This document shows, in pieces, positions 26,718-35,525 of a DNA stretch of 64,000 bases. How positions within the stretch are numbered: position 1 is the stretch's first letter; each line of letters starts with the position of its first letter. The notes beneath the pieces were generated by a model. It searched no databases. It saw only the letters and a list, made by a program, of their open reading frames with translations, and was not told the origin of the DNA. The stretch comes from Actinophytocola sp963826035 (lineage in GTDB: Bacteria > Actinomycetota > Actinomycetes > Mycobacteriales > Pseudonocardiaceae): positions 1 through 64,000 of the forward strand of contig CAWGVZ010000009.1 in NCBI GenBank assembly GCA_963826035.1. Reading direction: 5' to 3'. The position numbers and the translations under genes are program-made.

Positions 26718-27914
26718 CTACAGCTGGGACAGCCGCACGGCGTCGGCCATCGCCTGATAGCCGGCATCGTTCGGATGCAGGTGGTCGCCCGTGTCGTAGG
26801 CGGGCAGCATCCGCAGCGGGTCGGCCGGGTCGCGAATGGCCTTGTCGAAGTCGATGACGCCGTCGAACTCGCCGCTCGTGCGGATGAACGTGTTGACCGC
26901 CTGGCGGGTCTGCTCGAGCGTCTCGTTGTAGACGCGCCAGCCCTTGAACGGAGTGAGCGTCCCGCCGAGCACCCGGATGCCGCGCGCCTTCGCCTGGGCG
27001 ATGAGCTGCCGGTACGCGGAGATCAACAGTTCCGGGTCGGTCTGGTGCGGCTGCTGCTGGATGTCGTTGATGCCCTCCAGCACGATCAGCGTCCGCACGC
27101 CGCCGACGCTGAGCACGTCGTCGTCGAAGCGGGCGAGTGCGTTGCGGCCGAAGCCGTGGCCGGGGATGTCGAGCAGCAGCCGGTTGCCGCTGATGCCAGC
27201 GTTGAGCACGCCGTACCGGCCGGCCAGGCGGTCGCTGAGGAAGTCGGGCCAGCGGTGGTTGGTTCCGGAGACCGAACCGACGCCGTCGGTGATCGAGTCG
27301 CCGAGCACGACGATCGCGCCCTTCGCCGGGCCGCGCACGTCCACGCCGCTGACGTAGTGCCACACCGACGTTCGCTCGGTGAACGCCGTGCCGGACTCCT
27401 CGGCCGTGTGGTCGCCGTTCCTCGTGAAGAACGACGTCTGCTGTGCGGCCGGGTGGTAGGTGACGGGGCCGGACGGGGTCGGCACGAACGTCGTGACCAG
27501 CAGGTCGGAGTCGGGTGGGACCCGCAGCGCGGCGGGGTCGCTGAGCACCTCGGCGCCGGCCGGCACGACCACGGTCGGCGCGCCGCCGAACGTGAGCGTC
27601 CGCATCGAGCCGGGTACCGCGTGTGGAGCCTCTGCCGCGACGGCCACCGTGACGTGCCCGAACGTCAACGGCGACGTGCCGAACGCGTTCGACAGGCGGA
27701 TGCGGGCCTGGGTGCCGCCGATGCTCGTGTGGACGACGTTGCGGATGGAGTAGTTGGGGTAGCCGTCGGGGGTGTTCGCCACGCCGGCCGCGGGTGCCGT
27801 GGCCCAGGTGCCGACCCATCCGTCCGGTGGCCGGGGATCCGGTGCACCGCTCGACACGGTGAGCCCGCCGAAGACCAACCCGACCGCTGTCCCGAGAGCA
27901 AGTATCCGCCGCAT
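26718..27914 (-). CDS. secreted SGNH/GDSL hydrolase
   Basis: A secreted esterase or carbohydrate-esterase-like enzyme of 398 residues. A Sec signal peptide covers about residues 1-24 (MRRILALGTAVGLVFGGL). An N-terminal beta-rich region follows, then block I GDSITDG with Ser207, block II LNAGISGN, block III LEGINDI and block V DHLHPNDAGY with the Asp-His pair. ATG 27914 gives a proper signal peptide; the longer frame does not. It is divergent from leader B of the second tRNA array. Confidence 0.9.
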   Translation of the reverse strand: MRRILALGTAVGLVFGGLTVSSGAPDPRPPDGWVGTWATAPAAGVANTPDGYPNYSIRNVVHTSIGGTQARIRLSNAFGTSPLTFGHVTVAVAAEAPHAVPGSMRTLTFGGAPTVVVPAGAEVLSDPAALRVPPDSDLLVTTFVPTPSGPVTYHPAAQQTSFFTRNGDHTAEESGTAFTERTSVWHYVSGVDVRGPAKGAIVVLGDSITDGVGSVSGTNHRWPDFLSDRLAGRYGVLNAGISGNRLLLDIPGHGFGRNALARFDDDVLSVGGVRTLIVLEGINDIQQQPHQTDPELLISAYRQLIAQAKARGIRVLGGTLTPFKGWRVYNETLEQTRQAVNTFIRTSGEFDGVIDFDKAIRDPADPLRMLPAYDTGDHLHPNDAGYQAMADAVRLSQL

Positions 27915-27977
27915 GACGATCACCGTGGCGCGCCGACAGGAGCACGCACAACCGCAGATCGGGTGAACCATAAATGC

Positions 27978-28006
27978 TTGACCGCTACTCAATGGTCAGC
28001 CATGCT
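27978..28006 (+). promoter_or_regulatory. promoter candidate of tRNA-array leader B
   Basis: TTGACC (27978-27983) and CATGCT (28001-28006) are 17 bp apart, matching the TTGACG-17-CACGAT arrangement at leader A. The arms TGACC and GGTCA (27979-27998) form an inverted repeat over the spacer that could be an operator. Confidence 0.42.
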
Positions 28007-28036
28007 TGATTACAACAACGACCACAGGAGACGGCG

Positions 28037-28147
28037 ATGACGAGCATGCGAAAGCACGGAACGCGGCACTCAGCCGCTGCCGCGTGCCCGTCATCGCCGA
28101 ATATGCCCAGCTCGCGACCGGCGAACAGCGCGGCTTCCCCGCCATGA
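28037..28147 (+). CDS. leader ORF B of the tRNA array (36 aa)
   Basis: AGGAG (28026-28030) precedes ATG 28037. The peptide starts MTSMRKHG and ends AASPP-stop, as leader A starts MTSMRN and ends GSPP-stop. The first 14 bases and the last 12 are the same in both, the middle is not. CGGCGATGACG around its start (28032-28042) is the exact complement of CGTCATCGCCG inside the ORF (28089-28099). As in leader A, the initiation region can therefore be masked by downstream RNA, though with a different partner. Followed by hairpin B and four tRNA genes. Confidence 0.55.
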   Translation: MTSMRKHGTRHSAAAACPSSPNMPSSRPANSAASPP

Positions 28148-28164
28148 CCAGAGCGCCATGAGGG

Positions 28165-28208
28165 AAGCCGTCCATCGGAAATCCGATTGGGCGGCTTTCT
28201 TTATTTAG
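28165..28208 (+). terminator. terminator/attenuator-like hairpin B before the tRNA array
   Basis: AAGCCGTCC (28165-28173) pairs with GGGCGGCTT (28189-28197), one pair being G-U. ATCGG (28174-28178) pairs with CCGAT (28183-28187) inside, with a 1-base bulge. The tail is TTTCTTTATTTA. The inner ATCGG/CCGAT stem is identical to hairpin A. It separates leader B from tRNA-Pro by 11 bases. Confidence 0.7.
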
Positions 28209-28219
28209 CATGCGCAAAA

Positions 28220-28291
28220 CGGGTACGAGGGAGACGGGAACCCATCCGCTTTGGGAGCGGAAGACACCGCGTTCGACTCGCGGGTACCCGA
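28220..28291 (+). tRNA. tRNA-Pro (TGG)
   Basis: Acceptor CGGGTAC pairs fully with GTACCCG. Anticodon stem TCCGC/GCGGA closes loop TTTGGGA, anticodon TGG. T-arm CCGCG-TTCGACT-CGCGG is perfect. Discriminator A; CCA is not encoded. Confidence 0.9.
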
Positions 28292-28307
28292 CAAAGAGAA
28301 TTGACAT

Positions 28308-28379
28308 TCCCTCGAGGTGTAAGCGGCTGCATGTCCGGCTGTTAACCGGGTGGACCAGGTTCGAGCCCTGGCGAGGGAG
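28308..28379 (+). tRNA. tRNA-Asn (GTT)
   Basis: Acceptor TCCCTCG pairs fully with CGAGGGA. Anticodon stem TCCGG/CCGGG closes loop CTGTTAA, anticodon GTT. T-arm CCAGG-TTCGAGC-CCTGG. Discriminator G fits Asn. Confidence 0.9.
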
Positions 28380-28383
28380 CTCA

Positions 28384-28452
28384 GGGGAACGCGCCGGCGC
28401 GCAGGTGATCCTTGCAAGATCATCGGGAAGGGTTCGACACCCTTGTTCTCCA
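28384..28452 (+). tRNA. tRNA-Ala (TGC), shortened D-arm
   Basis: Acceptor GGGGAAC pairs with GTTCTCC (one G-U). Anticodon stem TGATC/GATCA closes loop CTTGCAA, anticodon TGC. T-arm AAGGG-TTCGACA-CCCTT. Only about 15 bases lie between the acceptor and anticodon stems, so the D-arm is reduced. The usual G3-U70 alanine identity pair is present as the third acceptor pair. Confidence 0.85.
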
Positions 28453-28453
28453 C

Positions 28454-28531
28454 GGTGGCCGAGGCCGAAGGAGTCGAGGCGCCAGCCTGTGAAGCTGGTT
28501 CAAACCGGTGCGAGTCCGGTCGGCCACCCCA
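28454..28531 (+). tRNA. tRNA-His (GTG), CCA encoded
   Basis: The extra G(-1) at 28454 faces C73 at 28528, the hallmark of tRNA-His. Acceptor GTGGCCG pairs with CGGCCAC. Anticodon stem CCAGC/GCTGG closes loop CTGTGAA, anticodon GTG. T-arm ACCGG-TGCGAGT-CCGGT has TG instead of TT at the loop start, which is unusual. CCA is encoded (28529-28531). It ends 15 bases before the convergent chitinase gene. Confidence 0.9.
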
Positions 28532-28545
28532 ACTCCTCCGCTGCC

Positions 28546-29265
28546 TCAGCAGTACAGATTGCCGCCCGGCGGCGCACCGAGAATCCCGACGAACCGCTGG
28601 TAGTTGTTCACCCGGCTCTGCACCTGTCCGGGATTGCCACCGTCGCACTCGAGCGAGCCGTTGATGGCGCGGATCGTGTGCCCGAAGCCCTGCTGGTTGA
28701 CCATCGCGTTGTGTGCGGTCATCCAGCCGGGGCCGTTCTGCGTGTTCCAGTACCAGAGCGCGGTCTTCCACGACACGGCCGCGTTGTTCTGCACCTGCCA
28801 CGGGTCGTTCAGCAGGTTGATGCCCAGCGCGTCACCCGCAGCCTTGTAGTTGAAGTTCCAGCTCAGCTGAATCGGGCCGCGCCCGTAGTAGGCGGCCTGG
28901 CCGGCCGGACAACCGTAGGGCTGGCTCCAGTCGCAGTAGTGCGGGTAGTTGTTCTGGTTCTGCTCGACGATGTGCACCAGACCGCCGGTCTCGTGCGACA
29001 CGTTCGCCAGGAACGCGGCCGCTTCCTGCCGGCGCACGGTGTCACTGCCCGTGTTCGCGAAGCCGGGGTAGGCACTCATGGCCGTGACCAGCCCGCTGTA
29101 GGTGTAGAAGGGGTTCCTGTTCGGGAACATCTGGTTGAACTGGGACTCGGAGACCACGAACGCCGCGGCGGTCGGATCTGCTGCGGAAGTGGTCGGTACC
29201 GCGCTGACGAGCGCTACTGAAGCAGCGCTCGCCACCAGGGCGGTGACGAGACGGCGTGGCGACAT
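28546..29265 (-). CDS. secreted family 19 chitinase
   Basis: GH19 enzymes cut chitin with inversion. A signal peptide (about 1-29, ending TTSAAD) leads directly into the catalytic domain, with no chitin-binding module. Glu92 in SHETGG and Glu101 in IVEQNQN are the likely catalytic pair, and YYGRGPIQLSWNFNY is the substrate-cleft signature. Three Cys pairs fit the actinobacterial ChiC/ChiF fold. ATG 29265 has GGAG upstream. Control is probably by DasR through the operator at 29313-29328. Confidence 0.93.
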   Translation of the reverse strand: MSPRRLVTALVASAASVALVSAVPTTSAADPTAAAFVVSESQFNQMFPNRNPFYTYSGLVTAMSAYPGFANTGSDTVRRQEAAAFLANVSHETGGLVHIVEQNQNNYPHYCDWSQPYGCPAGQAAYYGRGPIQLSWNFNYKAAGDALGINLLNDPWQVQNNAAVSWKTALWYWNTQNGPGWMTAHNAMVNQQGFGHTIRAINGSLECDGGNPGQVQSRVNNYQRFVGILGAPPGGNLYC

Positions 29266-29292
29266 TGTCACTCCATCGTGCAGGGACGATTC

Positions 29293-29328
29293 GAGAGTGA
29301 CCACTCTCCATGATTGGTCTAAACCAGT
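29293..29328 (-). promoter_or_regulatory. DasR-type operator (dre) and adjacent palindrome upstream of chitinase
   Basis: ATTGGTCTAAACCAGT (29313-29328) matches the DasR responsive element core TGGTCTAGACCA with one change. DasR is the GntR-family N-acetylglucosamine regulator that represses chitinases in streptomycetes and relatives (established). The site lies 48 bases before the chitinase ATG. Next to it GAGAGTG-AC-CACTCTC (29293-29308) is a perfect 7-bp palindrome of unknown meaning. Confidence 0.75.
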
Positions 29329-29420
29329 CAAGGTTCAGCACGGTGGTTGCGCCGCCCACTCCCGCGCTGCGAGCATCAGGCCCGACTTGGTGATCATCGG
29401 CGCGCGGGGGTGGCTCCATC

Positions 29421-31511
29421 ATGCGAGTACGAAACAGATTCACGGCAGTGGCGGCGGTGGTCGCGATGTCGGTAGCGGCGCTTGTCCCGACCGCGACGGC
29501 GGAACCGGCGGGACAACCCGCGGCACCGGACGCGACCAAACGCGGCCCGTTGGCCGTGACCAGCTCGGAGTACCGGCTCCCGGCCAGCGTCGATCCCGAC
29601 ATCATCGGCGATCGGCACACGGAGATCTGGGCGCGGGTCTACCGGCCGCGCACGCTCGGCGACACGCCTCGGCCGGTAGTGATGTTCCTGCACGGGAACC
29701 ACGCCACCTGCGGCTACGGCACGAATCCACGCATCGACTCGAGCGTGCAGTACTCCGGCTACGGCACCTGCCCGGCGAACCACGTGGTCGTGCCGAACCA
29801 CACCGGCTACGGGTACCTGGCCGAACGCCTGGCCTCCTGGGGCTACGTGGTCGTCTCGATCAACGCGAACCGCGGGATCAACGGGTCACCGGGCGTGGAG
29901 GGCGACCTCGGCCTCAACCTGGCGCGCGGCCGGCTGGTGCTCAAGCACCTGCAGCTGCTGAGCCAGTGGAACACGGCGGGCGGCACGCCGTCCTCGCTCG
30001 GCGTCGACCTGCGCGGGCACCTCGACTTCGGTGAGCTGGGACTGATGGGCCACTCCCGGGGCGGCGAGGGCATGCGCGCCGCGTACAACCTCTACCGGGA
30101 TACCGGAAGTCCTTGGCCCGCAAAGATTCCCGACCCGCTGACCGTCCGCGGCATCTTCGAGATCGGCCCGGTCGACGGGCAGACCGGCCGGGTGCTCGAC
30201 GCCGCCGGTACCAAGTGGACAGTGCTGCTGCCCATGTGCGACGGCGACGTGGCCGACCTGCAGGGCGTCAAGCCGTACGACCGCATGCAGGACCTGTTCA
30301 CCGAGGGACCCGAGGCGCAGAAGTCGACCTACACGGTGTGGGGCGCGAACCACAACTACTACAACACCGAGTGGCAGCTGAGCGACTCGTCCGGGTGCGC
30401 CGGCCACGATCCACTGTGGACAGATGTCATGGGCTCGGCCGAGCAGCGCACCACCGGCCTGGCCAGCGTGCTCGCGTTCTTCCGCGCGAACGTCGGCGAC
30501 ACCACCCCGGAGTTCAACCGCAACTTCAACCCCGAGTACCGGCTGCCGTCCGTGGTGTCGTCGGTGACCAGGGTGGACCGCGGGTTCACGCACTCGCCGG
30601 GTGACGCCGTCACCCGCGTGGTCGAGGACTTCGACAAGCCGACCGGCACCAGCACGCACGGTTATCCCAACGACGCGGTCACCATCGAGATCAGCCATGG
30701 ACCGGTGCCCGACCACGACGAGGGTCAGACGGCCGGCGCCATCTCGTGGACCGCGCCGGGCGGCTACTTCCAGACCAACTGGTCCGCGCCGGGCACGGCC
30801 GTCGACATCAGCGACTACCGGACGCTGGACCTGCGGGTGTCGCGGCAGGCGAGCGAGCTGAACCCAGGCGGCGACACCACGTTCTCCGTCCAGCTGGTCC
30901 ACGCCGACCAGACGCTGTCCGCACCCGTGCCGCTCGACCGGCACGCGTCGCTCACCGGCCCGGTCGGGGTGATCGACCCCGTCGGGGACACCTACCCGCA
31001 CTCGATCATGCAGACGGTCCGCGTCCCGCTCGGCGAGTTCGACACGGCGGCCGGCATCCGCGGGGTCCGGCTGACCTTCGACGGCACGGCCACCGGCGCG
31101 ATCTACGTGGCCGACGTCCGGTTGTCGAACCGCACGGAGCTGCCGGGAGCCGCGACCGGTGCGGACCAGCCGACCGCGGCGGCGGTCTTCGGTGCTACCG
31201 GCCAGCCGGAAGCCGGCTCCGTGGTGGCGATCCGCAGCACGACCGGCATCGCGACCGGCGCGTCGGACGTGGCGATCACCGTGTCGTCACCCACCGGTTT
31301 CCCGGTCCGCGACGAGCTGGTGGCACTGCGGGTCGGCGGGACCGAGGTACTGCGGAGTGCCTACCCCAGCGGTGACACGCGGCAGTTGACGTTCACCGTG
31401 ACCAGGGCTGAGTGGGACGCCCTCCAGACGGGCGACCCGCTCAGCGTCGGCTACGGCGACACCACGGTCACCACGCTCGGCCCGCTGGACAAGACGGCAC
31501 TCGACCGGTGA
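29421..31511 (+). CDS. secreted alpha/beta hydrolase (696 aa)
   Basis: A signal peptide (residues 1-27, ending ATATAEP) is followed by an alpha/beta hydrolase domain. VVMFLHGNHATCGYG supplies the oxyanion HG, and LMGHSRGGEGMR supplies the nucleophile Ser. An aspartate region near LPMCDGDVADLQG and His in WGANHNYYNTEW complete a likely triad. From about 380 on come beta-sandwich-like regions (DISDYRTLDLRVSR, GVRLTFDGTATGAIYVADVRLS) typical of carbohydrate- or surface-binding modules. The substrate is unknown; polyester or ester hydrolases share this core. Divergent from the chitinase. Confidence 0.8.
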   Translation: MRVRNRFTAVAAVVAMSVAALVPTATAEPAGQPAAPDATKRGPLAVTSSEYRLPASVDPDIIGDRHTEIWARVYRPRTLGDTPRPVVMFLHGNHATCGYGTNPRIDSSVQYSGYGTCPANHVVVPNHTGYGYLAERLASWGYVVVSINANRGINGSPGVEGDLGLNLARGRLVLKHLQLLSQWNTAGGTPSSLGVDLRGHLDFGELGLMGHSRGGEGMRAAYNLYRDTGSPWPAKIPDPLTVRGIFEIGPVDGQTGRVLDAAGTKWTVLLPMCDGDVADLQGVKPYDRMQDLFTEGPEAQKSTYTVWGANHNYYNTEWQLSDSSGCAGHDPLWTDVMGSAEQRTTGLASVLAFFRANVGDTTPEFNRNFNPEYRLPSVVSSVTRVDRGFTHSPGDAVTRVVEDFDKPTGTSTHGYPNDAVTIEISHGPVPDHDEGQTAGAISWTAPGGYFQTNWSAPGTAVDISDYRTLDLRVSRQASELNPGGDTTFSVQLVHADQTLSAPVPLDRHASLTGPVGVIDPVGDTYPHSIMQTVRVPLGEFDTAAGIRGVRLTFDGTATGAIYVADVRLSNRTELPGAATGADQPTAAAVFGATGQPEAGSVVAIRSTTGIATGASDVAITVSSPTGFPVRDELVALRVGGTEVLRSAYPSGDTRQLTFTVTRAEWDALQTGDPLSVGYGDTTVTTLGPLDKTALDR

Positions 31512-31546
31512 CGCACCGAGGAGGCGGCCCACCCCGGGCCGCCTCC

Positions 31547-32766
<1,220 letters not shown>

Positions 32767-32770
<4 letters not shown>

Positions 32771-33324
32771 GACTCCCCCTGGTTACCGATTCCTCGCAGC
32801 AACGTCCCCACCACCAGCTCCGGCGCGTCGAGCGGCGCGAGCCGGCCCAGTTGGATGGCCTCCCAGGCGCTGTAGACCAGGCCGGTGAACGTGAGGTTGA
32901 CCCACCACACGGGCGCGTCGGCGCGGAAGACGCCCGCCTCCTGACCGCGCCGCACCAGGTCGTTGATCGGCTCGTCGATCGCGTAGACCCGGGTCATCAG
33001 GTCCTTGTCCAGGTCGAGCGACGGCTGGCGCACCAGGAACTCCAGCCGAGGACCGAGCGGGATGGACAGCGCCACCAGCCTGCGCAGCGCGTCGACCGCC
33101 TGCTCGCCCGGCACGTCGAGCCGCGCCTCGGCGCAGGCCTTCTCCACGCGATCGACCGCGTCGTGGGCGACCGCCACGAGCATCGCCTGCCTGGTGGGAT
33201 ACCTCTTGATCAACGTGGTCCTGCCGACTCCAGCAGCACTGGCGACTTCGGCCATGGAGGCGGCCGGGTTCGACAGGAGCATCTCGGTGGCCACGTCCAG
33301 GAGCGACGGTCGACGACTAACCAT
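32767..33324 (-). CDS. TetR-family transcriptional regulator
   Basis: The N-terminal HTH is AASMAEVASAAGVGRTTLIKRYPTRQAML (about 22-50), followed by a helical ligand-binding domain (185 residues in all). It precedes the P450 in the same transcript and diverges from a quinone-oxidoreductase-like gene. Its own start overlaps the first unit of a 10-bp-periodic GTAC array, so autoregulation and control of the divergent gene are likely (inference). Confidence 0.88.
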
Positions 33325-33359
33325 GTACGAAAGTGTACGGCGTTGTACCGATCTGTACT
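33324..33359. promoter_or_regulatory. operator candidate: four TGTAC units at exact 10-bp spacing
   Basis: TGTAC starts at 33324, 33334, 33344 and 33354, one helical turn apart. GTAC is its own complement, so the array is symmetric. It spans the tetR start and the divergent promoter region, with TTGACC (33371-33376) as a possible -35 box for the oxidoreductase. The arrangement suits two TetR dimers on one DNA face (inference). Confidence 0.65.
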
Positions 33360-33407
33360 ACGTTGATTTCTTGACCTCCAGCATGGTAGAGCTCATACGG
33401 TCACCTC

Positions 33408-34391
33408 ATGCATGCGATCCGCCAGTACGAGTTCGGGCCGGCCGAGAACCTTCGCCACGAGGAGGTCCCCGACCCGGAACCGGGCGCCGGGCAGGTCCGC
33501 ATCCGGGTGGGGGCGGCCGGGGTGCACCTGCTGGACACGTTCATCCGGGCCGGCATGACCGGCGGGCCGTTCCCGCCGCCGACGCTGCCGATGACCCCCG
33601 GCCGCGAGGTGGCCGGGGTGGTCGACCGGCTGGGTGCGGAGGTCGAGCCGGACCTGCTCGGACGACGGGTGGTCGCTCATCTGGGGATGGCGAGCGGCGG
33701 CTACGCGGAGCTCGCGGTCGTGGCGGCGACGTCGGTGCAGCACGTGCCGGACGCCGTGAGCGACACGGCGGCCGTGGCCACCATCGGCACCGGGCGCACG
33801 ACCATGGCCGTGCTGAACTCCGCGAAGATCACGGCCGACGACGTGGTCCTGGTGCTCGCGGCCGCCGGCGGGATCGGGAGCTTCGCCGTCCAGGCGGCCC
33901 GCAACGCGGGCGCGGCGGTCATCGGTCTGGCGAGCGGACCGAAGCTGGCCGTGGTGCACGCGCTCGGCGCCCACCACGCGATCGACTACACGGCCGACGG
34001 CTGGCCGGACCTGGTGCGGGAGGCGCTCGGCGAGCGCGAGGTGACGGTCGCGCTCGACGGGGTCGGCGGCAAGGCGGGCCGTCACGCGCTGGAACTGCTC
34101 GGCACGAGCGGCCGGCTGATCATGTTCGGCTCGTCGTCCGGCGAAACGCTCGAGTTGAGCGCGGGCGACTTCTACGGCCGCGGCCTGACCGTGTCCGTTC
34201 CCATCGGTCAGCGGCTGGCGCGGGACCCGGAGCTGCGGCGCGCGCTGGAGAGCCAGGCGCTGGCGGAGGTGTCGGCCGGGCGGATCGTGCCGCTGGTGAA
34301 CGAACCCATCCCGCTGGCCGAGGCGGCCCGTGCCCATCTGGCGCTGGAGAACCGCGCCACCACCGGCAAGGTGGTGTTGAGTCTGCCGTAG
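33408..34391 (+). CDS. zinc-type alcohol dehydrogenase-like NADPH:quinone oxidoreductase
   Basis: Medium-chain dehydrogenase/reductase of the quinone-oxidoreductase branch, 327 residues. The N-terminal GroES-like fold (EVPDPEPGAGQVRIRVGAAG) lacks the catalytic and structural zinc Cys sets. The nucleotide fold has LAAAGGIGSFAVQAA and a downstream GLASGPK segment fit for NADPH. Position opposite tetR-P450 across a shared operator suggests co-regulation, perhaps in detoxification. ATG 33408. Confidence 0.88.
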   Translation: MHAIRQYEFGPAENLRHEEVPDPEPGAGQVRIRVGAAGVHLLDTFIRAGMTGGPFPPPTLPMTPGREVAGVVDRLGAEVEPDLLGRRVVAHLGMASGGYAELAVVAATSVQHVPDAVSDTAAVATIGTGRTTMAVLNSAKITADDVVLVLAAAGGIGSFAVQAARNAGAAVIGLASGPKLAVVHALGAHHAIDYTADGWPDLVREALGEREVTVALDGVGGKAGRHALELLGTSGRLIMFGSSSGETLELSAGDFYGRGLTVSVPIGQRLARDPELRRALESQALAEVSAGRIVPLVNEPIPLAEAARAHLALENRATTGKVVLSLP

Positions 34392-34414
34392 CTGGAAGGT
34401 TTAGCGTCGGCGCC

Positions 34415-35296
34415 ATGACGATCACGGTTCTGGACACCTACCCGGCCATGCGGGAGATCCTGCGCGCGCCGGACGCGGACCGGCCCGCCCTCCTGCAGGC
34501 CATGCTGGAACCCGCGGCGGGCATGTACCGGTACTTCCCCGGTGAGGTGGACCTGGTGGCCATGCACCGGATGGGGTCGGGCTTTCCGCTCGACCGCGAC
34601 TCGGCGCGGTGCCTCGAGGCGTTGGAGGCGTTGCACGACGCCGACGCGTGGGGCCGGATCGGGCGGGCGCTCGACCACGCGCTCACCGTGCAGCTCGCGG
34701 CCACCCCCGGGATCACGGTGCCGGACCTCACGGTCCTCGTGGTCCTGGGTGACCCGGGCGACACGCACTTCATGGGCCCGGCCCTCGGCATGACGGCGAA
34801 CGGCAGCGTGTCCGGCTACCTGTTCCTGAACTTCTGGCCGTATTCGGAGAACCTGGCCCGCCTCGAGGCGACGGCCGTCCACGAGCTGAACCACAACCTG
34901 CGGTACAGCCCTGGCGGGGTGGTGTGGGACCCGGCGACCGTCACCGTGGGGGAACAGGTGGTGTCCGAGGGGCTGGCCGACGCGTTCGCCCGCCAGCTCT
35001 ACGGCGACGAACTCGGGTACGCCCGCATCGGCGTGCCCCACCTGCACGACGACGCTGTGTTCGCGAAGGTGGTCACGGGCCTCGAGGTGACCGGCATGCA
35101 GAACTTCACGGCGTGGGTGCACGGCGACGAGACGGCCGCGCGGTACGGCGCCACCCCGGTCGGGCTACCGATGGGCGCCGGCTACGCGGCGGGCAACCGG
35201 CTGGTCGACGCCTACCTGGCGGCCACGGGTCGCACGGCGGCCGAGGCGCTGCTGGTCGACCGCCAGGACGTGCTCGAGGGGCTCCGGCGGCCCTAG
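34415..35296 (+). CDS. DUF2268 putative zinc metalloprotease
   Basis: The HExxH zinc motif is HELNH at residues 156-160, followed by a downstream acidic helix (SEGLADAFARQLYG) that can supply the third ligand. The 293-residue length and LGDPGDTHFMGPALGMTANG region fit DUF2268 proteins, predicted Zn-dependent proteases. No signal peptide. The start ATG 34415 lies 23 bases after the oxidoreductase stop, so it may be in the same transcript. Its TAG stop is inside the left arm of a 14-bp inverted repeat. Confidence 0.82.
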   Translation: MTITVLDTYPAMREILRAPDADRPALLQAMLEPAAGMYRYFPGEVDLVAMHRMGSGFPLDRDSARCLEALEALHDADAWGRIGRALDHALTVQLAATPGITVPDLTVLVVLGDPGDTHFMGPALGMTANGSVSGYLFLNFWPYSENLARLEATAVHELNHNLRYSPGGVVWDPATVTVGEQVVSEGLADAFARQLYGDELGYARIGVPHLHDDAVFAKVVTGLEVTGMQNFTAWVHGDETAARYGATPVGLPMGAGYAAGNRLVDAYLAATGRTAAEALLVDRQDVLEGLRRP

Positions 35297-35444
35297 TACT
35301 ACAGGGCTAGATCACAGGGCTGGCTATCGTGCAGGGAACGACGCTTTCCCTGCGTTGACCGCAGTGAACAACGCTTTCCCTGCGTCGAGGCACCCGGCGT
35401 GGTGTCGTCGCAGGTCACGTCCGGTTCTGTCCCTGTAGTACTAG
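35293..35444. repeat. 152-bp element with 14-bp perfect terminal inverted repeats (MITE-like)
   Basis: CTAGTACTACAGGG (35293-35306) is the exact complement of CCCTGTAGTACTAG (35431-35444). Inside are two copies of a palindrome, GCAGGGAACGACGCTTTCCCTGC (35331-35353) and a variant at about 35364-35386. No ORF. The size, terminal repeats and CTAG ends suit a miniature inverted-repeat element, but a structured terminator for the convergent genes is equally possible. Confidence 0.6.
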
Positions 35445-35449
35445 AAGGC

Positions 35450-35517
35450 GCATGCCTGGAACGACGCCTTCCAGACGTTGAACGTCGGGAACGACGCCTT
35501 CCAGGCATTGACGGGCC
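35450..35517 (-). repeat. dispersed 68-bp palindromic repeat, copy 1
   Basis: The reverse complement matches 53950-54017 at 65 of 68 positions. It holds two hairpins with the core GGAACGACGCCTTCC. It lies between convergent gene ends (DUF2268 and beta-propeller genes), as does copy 2, so a role as a bidirectional terminator or intergenic repeat is likely. Confidence 0.85.
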
Positions 35518-35525
35518 GTGAGCGC

